Assembly (NCBI GenBank): GCA_012295275.1 | Contig: CM022668.1 | Location: forward strand, 2,507,989 to 2,517,988 | Reading direction: 5' to 3' | Origin: Chrysomallon squamiferum | Taxonomy: Eukaryota; Mollusca; Gastropoda; Neomphalida; Peltospiridae | DNA: 10,000 nt | Shown here: piece by piece, positions 6,653 through 10,000 of the stretch | How positions within the stretch are numbered: the first letter of the stretch is position 1 | How the letters are laid out: each line of letters opens with the position of its first letter | The notes under the pieces: generated by a model | Seen by the model: only the letters and a program-made list of their open reading frames with translations | What the model was told of the DNA's origin: nothing | Databases searched by the model: none | Translations under genes and position numbers: made by a program

Positions 6653-7195
6653 AGAAAAGAACGAACTCGCTCTTTCTACAGAACTGATTTCGTGCCATAA
6701 CTCTGGTGCTCAAACAAAAAGAAGGAAATTTCGACAGAAGATCGCCTCCTCCAGATGAATCAAAGAAGAAGAAATAAATAAAAGAAGTAATATTATTTTG
6801 CCACGTTATGCCATCTAAGTGAAGGAAATTACAGAACTTTTCTCGTTCGTGCTGCAATAAAAGAAGTCGCTAATGTTTGCCTTACAGATTGAATAGCCAA
6901 TCAAAATCATCTAATAAGCTTCTTTCGTGCTGTACCGCGCGCCATTGCGGTGCGTAATTCAGAGTCTCTTTCCAATTACACGCCCGAGTTTTGCCGACTA
7001 AAGACAGACTACTCGACGTCTGCCGAGACCAAAACAGCGACTGAGCGAAGAAAAAACCTGAATTTCACGTAACGACAAAACCGTTTGAATCGTCTGATGT
7101 TTTGTTAAAGTCAGCAGAAAGCTGGTAATTCAGTGGGAAATGGATTGACTCAGTCTGCTGGGTTTCAGATCGATCAGTTTATCGAGACCATTCAT
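6653..7195. other. Unique block with a CpG-containing, CCAAT-bearing patch
   Basis: This is one of the less AT-rich unique stretches. AGCCAATCA, a good NF-Y (CCAAT) site, lies at 6895-6903. About 45 bp on is GTACCGCGCGCCATTGCGG (about 6932-6950), which contains CGCGCGC and a YY1-like GCCATT, and CpGs continue to about 7080. This resembles a weak TATA-less promoter. I see no start codon with a credible open frame downstream on either strand, so it stays a candidate only. A 69-codon minus frame at 6857-6648 starts with TTG and is not called. Confidence 0.35.
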
Positions 7196-7657
7196 TTGTT
7201 GTTGTTGTTTTTTTTTTTTTGTTTTTTTTCTTCAAAATTTTGTTTTGATGGTTAATAACCCACTGAAAAGAAAAGAATTTGTTTTGTTTCTAATAAGAAC
7301 TAATAACAAACGGGCATAAAATATTTAAGAAATAAAAATTTAAAACAATAAAAAACAAAGAAATAATAATAATAATAATATGATGATGATGATAATAAAA
7401 ATGATATATCTGTGCGCGCTTATTATTTTGTATTCTGTCTCGATTAGATTTTGTACTACATACATCTAATATTGTGTTTCTATAATCAACAAATACAATA
7501 ATATTTGTATTGCACGTGAACAAGAAGGGTTTAAATGATGATAAATGATTTTGATGTAGTTCAGTGTAAAGCCATGGAACAAGTATTACAAGAGTTTATT
7601 TACTTGTACGGTTGTCGCGGATTCGACCTCTGACAAACCCAGGCAGTGTTTTTATTT
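7196..7657. other. AT-rich sequence with poly-T and AAT/GAT runs, no gene seen
   Basis: TTGTTGTTGTTG leads into T runs at about 7209-7229, and AATAATAATAATATGATGATGATGAT lies in parts at 7363-7394. The minus-strand open frame of 77 codons here is histidine/isoleucine-rich because of those repeats. A minus-strand GGTCGAATCC (about 7618-7628) resembles a tRNA B box, but no A box or cloverleaf accompanies it. Confidence 0.6.
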
Positions 7658-8181
7658 GTGAATTACTGAAACAATGTCTTCTAAAGACGCTGTTTGTGAA
7701 TTACTGAAACAATGTCTTCTAAAGACGCTGTTTGTGAATTACTGAAACAATGTCTTCTAAAGACGCTGTTTGTGAATTACTGAAACAATGTCTTCTAAAG
7801 ACGCTGTTGGTGAATTACTGAAACAATGTCTTCTAAAGACGCTGTTTGTGAATTACTGAAACAATGTCTTCTAAAGACGCTGTTTGTGAATTACTGAAAC
7901 AAAAAGACACTGTTTGTGAATTACTGAAACAATGTCTTCTAAAGACGCTGTTTGTGAATTACTGAAACAATGTCTTCTAAAGACGCTGTTTGTGAATTAC
8001 TGAAACAATGTCTTCTAAAGACGCTGTTTGTGAATTACTGAAACAATGTCTTCTAAAGACACTGTTTGTGAATTACTGAAACAATGTCTTCTAAAGACGC
8101 TGTTTGTGAATTACTGAAACAATGTCTTCTAAAGACGCTGTTTGTAAATTACTGAAACAATGTCTTCTAAAGAAGCTGTTT
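7658..8181 (+). repeat. 38-bp minisatellite, 14 nearly identical copies
   Basis: The unit is GTGAATTACTGAAACAATG followed by TCTTCTAAAGACGCTGTTT. Thirteen copies are 38 bp; copy 7 (7886-7915) is 30 bp through loss of TGTCTTCT. Copies 7 and 11 share a G-to-A change (GACACTG), copy 4 ends TTG, and the last copy has two substitutions. The other copies are identical, which indicates recent expansion or homogenisation. Each unit contains an ATG (first at 7674) that opens a 23-codon frame (MSSKDAVCELLKQ...) closing with TGA in the second unit on. Since 38 is not divisible by three, no long frame survives. The frame is an observation and not a gene call. The array abuts a CpG-richer block. Confidence 0.95.
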
Positions 8182-8430
8182 GCTTGTCATGCTGAAATGC
8201 AACAGCTGGAATAATTGTTGATAAAAACGTCCAGTCGACTCGTTCTGACGCTGTGGATAATTTCCACGGTTTGACGGCGCGTCTTGCCTGCAAAACATCT
8301 CCAAGTAAAACCAGCGCCAGCTACTTAATTCAGTTTCTCATTTAGAAAAGGCGCCCAAAACCAACTGAGGCCTATAACTACACATCAAATCGGCAAAGAG
8401 AAATTAGTATCGAATTGAGATCAATCAGAG

Positions 8431-8484
8431 CCGCATTCGATTGGCTTTTCGGTGTGATTCTCGGCCGCGTTCGATTGGCTTTTC
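8431..8484 (-). promoter_or_regulatory. Tandem pair of inverted CCAAT (NF-Y) boxes
   Basis: CCGCATTCGATTGGCTTTTC (from 8431) and CCGCGTTCGATTGGCTTTTC (from 8465) are near-identical 20-mers 34 bp apart. Each contains ATTGGCT, the reverse complement of AGCCAAT, the preferred NF-Y site. Paired CCAAT boxes about three helical turns apart are common in animal promoters. The pair is clearly a duplication. Its function is inferred. Confidence 0.55.
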
Positions 8485-8558
8485 GAGGTGAACTGAGCTG
8501 ACACAAAGGGCAAGCTCTACTTCCACGCTGACAGATTTATCGTTTGGTTTAGGCTTTC

Positions 8559-8570
8559 CGAGGCGCCTCG
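8559..8570. promoter_or_regulatory. 12-bp palindrome CGAGGCGCCTCG
   Basis: A perfect 12-bp palindrome inside the CpG-richer block. It could be a dimer-binding site or chance. I do not assign a factor. Confidence 0.4.
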
Positions 8571-8688
8571 TGAAAAGACGCGGTCGAAGTATCGATCACG
8601 TCCCAGGAGCGAGGGTGTCCGAAGATGCTTTTCTGTCGTCCATTATGCAGACTTGCACGATACAGACGACGTAACGACATCGATTTCT

Positions 8689-8702
8689 GCGTCACGTGAC
8701 GC
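8689..8702. promoter_or_regulatory. 14-bp palindrome GCGTCACGTGACGC (E-box / CLEAR-type)
   Basis: A perfect palindrome whose core GTCACGTGAC is the extended E-box bound by USF and by MITF/TFE-family bHLH-zip factors, the CLEAR element of lysosomal genes in vertebrates. Its place in the CpG-richer block, about 220 bp after the CCAAT pair, supports a promoter reading. The factor assignment rests on motif similarity only. Confidence 0.55.
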
Positions 8703-8773
8703 GGTCTCGAGTAACACGTTACAGCGAGGCTGGATCACAGTGAATTTTAAACAACTGCTCCGCCCACTTGTTT

Positions 8774-8802
8774 CTGTCACTGTCACTGTCACTGTCACTG
8801 TG
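8774..8802 (+). repeat. CTGTCA hexamer repeat
   Basis: Four CTGTCA units followed by CTGTGACG. The last unit forms GTCAC-T-GTGAC, an 11-bp inverted repeat. The short repeat gives the VTVTVTV stretch in the overlapping open frame (8653-8907), which starts with TTG and is not called. Confidence 0.8.
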
Positions 8803-8978
8803 ACGTACGTGGAAATAAAAGTTCAGAACGCGAAGATTCGCTGTGAGCTGAAAAAGACGACTATTTCAGATCCGACGTTAAACTTTTTACATGTTTCATT
8901 TAGATAGATGTTTTATAAGTACTGCTACAAGAAAAACAAATAAACAAAATAAATATCACAATTCCTATCACATCAAGT
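8803..8978. other. Unique sequence, no gene seen
   Basis: The frame that crosses the hexamer continues to a stop at about 8907 (YVEIKVQNAKIRCELKK...) without a recognisable domain. A possible polyadenylation hexamer AATAAA lies at 8814-8819, but nothing transcribed is established upstream. Confidence 0.4.
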
Positions 8979-9225
8979 ACAAAACACACACAAACACGCA
9001 CAGTCACACACATAATATGTATGCAAATATATTCATATATAAAAACAAAGATATGTACATGCATAAACAGACTTATGCATACATACAATTATTCATACGT
9101 ACAAAAATACAGACATACATACATACATAAATGTACACATACATACATACATACATACATACGTACGTACCACAAATATTAACATACACACGCATGAACA
9201 CACCCATTCACATACTTTCGCACAC
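8979..9225 (+). repeat. CA / CATA microsatellite
   Basis: Begins as CACACACAAACACGCAC and becomes CATACATA, with the purest CATA run at 9137-9163 followed by CGTACGTAC, then ACACACGCATGAACACAC. It has the same style as the run at 2690-2870. Open frames on both strands are lysine/tyrosine/histidine- or valine/isoleucine-rich artefacts. Confidence 0.9.
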
Positions 9226-9680
9226 CCCCAAAAAACACACAACTCAAAATATTCTTATAAGCACAACATGAAATCAGCACAAGGACTGTAAAACCACTTA
9301 AACCTCTTGAATCTCACTAACAGCACAAACTTACTAACACAGACAAAGAAAAACTAAAATTTTACTACTCTACATCAACGTACAATGCCTACTGTTCCTG
9401 CTGTGACGTGAACGACTCTGTAAGAATAATTGATGACGTAATAATTACAAGCGTCAGACACTTGTCAGCTGTTTAAGCTGTGGGTAATCTACAAAACATC
9501 AACACTTCTGTCAGTCAGAGCCTAACCACATTAAACTTGTATCTCTCACCTTTCTTTTTTTATGCTGACACCTTTTTTTTTTTAAGTAATCTTTATCCTT
9601 ATCCTCATTTTCCCTCTAATACTAAAATTATAATCTTTAGCATCAGTGTCAGAACTGTTTGTCACTGTCAGTGGTATTAA
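9226..9680. other. Unique sequence with scattered bZIP/E-box-like words, no gene seen
   Basis: TGATGACGTAAT (9431-9442) contains TGACGTAA, an ATF/C-EBP-like site, and CAGCTG at 9466-9471 is an E-box core. Two T runs follow (about 9552-9560 and 9573-9583). The plus frame from 9480 begins with GTG and has no recognisable features. I call no gene. Confidence 0.45.
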
Positions 9681-9840
9681 CATCATCATCATCATAATCA
9701 TTATTATTGTTTGACACTTCTATTCATCATCCTGTCACCATCATGATAATTATAATTATTGTTGTCATAATCATTATGTGATAACCATATCATGATAATT
9801 ATAATCATCTTTTTTTTTTCAATAGGACCATCATTATTAT
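9677..9840 (+). repeat. CAT/ATT-rich sequence with a 17-bp direct repeat
   Basis: CATCATCATCATCATAATCATTATTATTG is present in parts at 9680-9708. The 17-mer ATCATGATAATTATAAT occurs at 9740-9756 and again at 9789-9805, 49 bp apart. Each copy contains the near-palindrome ATCATGAT plus AATTATAATT-type sequence. Confidence 0.75.
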
Positions 9841-9874
9841 TGTCATTAGTGACTTTCTGTTTGTTCTTGACGTT

Positions 9875-10000
9875 GTCATCGTCATCGTCGTCGCAGTAGT
9901 AGTAGTAGTAGTAATCGTAGACGTTGTAGTAGTAGTAGTCGTAATCGTAGAAGCTGTAGTAGTCGTAGTAATCATTGAAGTTGTAGTAGTAGTAGTTGTT
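9875..10000 (+). repeat. GTC/GTA trinucleotide array with a 27-30 bp secondary period, runs off the window
   Basis: GTCATCGTCATCGTCGTC leads into runs of GTAGTAGTAGTA, each closed by a distinct spacer: AATCGTAGACGTT, AATCGTAGAAGCT, then AATCATTGAAGTT. This gives a secondary unit of about 27-30 bp. Both strands stay open to the window edge: valine/isoleucine-rich on plus, and tyrosine/asparagine/aspartate-rich on minus from 10000 to about 9780. The spacer regularity is notable, but a repeat explains the open frames adequately. Confidence 0.8.

Larger units (their letters stand above)
8182..8760. promoter_or_regulatory. CpG-richer, promoter-like island
   Basis: Against the surrounding DNA this block is visibly richer in G, C and CpG (GACGGCGCGTC, GGCGCC, GGCCGCG, GAGGCGCCTCG). 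It concentrates transcription-factor-like words: two ATTGGCT inverted CCAAT boxes, a 12-bp GC palindrome and a GTCACGTGAC palindrome, listed separately. No TATA box is obvious. It would suit a TATA-less housekeeping-type promoter or a first exon. Downstream on the plus strand I find no ATG with a convincing coding frame; the ATG at 8645 closes after nine codons. The direction of transcription is unknown. Confidence 0.45.

Noticed and set aside
6648-6857. Minus-strand 69-codon open frame
   Set aside because: TTG start, no domain, no flanking splice signals that I can defend.
7290-7523. Minus-strand 77-codon open frame with a His/Ile tract
   Set aside because: Its tract is a translated AAT/GAT repeat and the rest is AT-rich with no recognisable features.
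7609-7632. tRNA-like B box (GGTCGAATCC on the minus strand)
   Set aside because: One base short of the consensus, with no A box, acceptor stem or cloverleaf. A tRNA-derived SINE was considered but no body or A-rich tail was found.
7658-8181. CRISPR-like array
   Set aside because: The 38-bp units are directly contiguous with no unique spacers, in an evidently eukaryotic context. It is a minisatellite.
8653-8907. Plus-strand 84-codon open frame after the promoter-like island
   Set aside because: Starts with TTG; the ATG at 8645 is in another frame and closes after nine codons. The VTVTVT stretch is a hexamer repeat.
9480-9680. Plus-strand 66-codon open frame
   Set aside because: GTG start, T-run-derived phenylalanines, no domain.

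Overview
The window looks like non-coding metazoan nuclear DNA: strongly AT-rich, full of tri- and tetranucleotide microsatellites and locus-specific minisatellites, with no operon-like packing. It holds one short GC-rich, exon-like block with metazoan-type splice signals. The very high density of CATA/TATG, ATT and TAG runs, plus a fish/invertebrate-type hAT fragment, suggests an aquatic invertebrate, perhaps a mollusc. That is an impression from sequence style, not a demonstrated assignment.

Layout. 1-251 is an A-rich flank. 252-747 (minus strand) is the only credible protein-coding block: a 496-bp exon candidate with a good donor and a good acceptor, but with one in-frame TGA. I do not recognise its protein. 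From about 900 to 2100 lies a 23-bp minisatellite, interrupted at 1081-1417 by what I read as a decayed non-autonomous hAT DNA transposon. A 24-bp minisatellite, probably a diverged relative, follows at about 2195-2605. A CATA-type run and its complementary TATG-type run at 2690-3030 face each other around a 16-bp AT palindrome. At 3471-3610 a 31-bp tandem repeat carries four perfect CRE palindromes (TGACGTCA). A 25-35 bp repeat with long and short units covers 3957-4248. The stretch 4249-7657 is mostly AT-rich or low-complexity sequence, with a modest CpG/CCAAT-containing block at about 6885-7040.

The right third begins with a 14-copy, nearly homogeneous 38-bp minisatellite (7658-8181). It abuts a CpG-richer, promoter-like block (8182-8760) with two inverted CCAAT boxes, a 12-bp GC palindrome and a 14-bp palindrome containing the E-box/CLEAR-type core GTCACGTGAC. 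From 8979 to the end there are more CA/CATA, CAT/AAT and GTA repeats.

How it works together: no set of cooperating genes is visible. The most useful observations are the interrupted exon, the transposon nested in a minisatellite, the CRE array and the candidate promoter island beside the 38-bp array. Most long open frames here are by-products of repeats whose unit is a multiple of three, or use non-ATG starts in unique sequence. I find no rRNA, tRNA, CRISPR array or complete gene.
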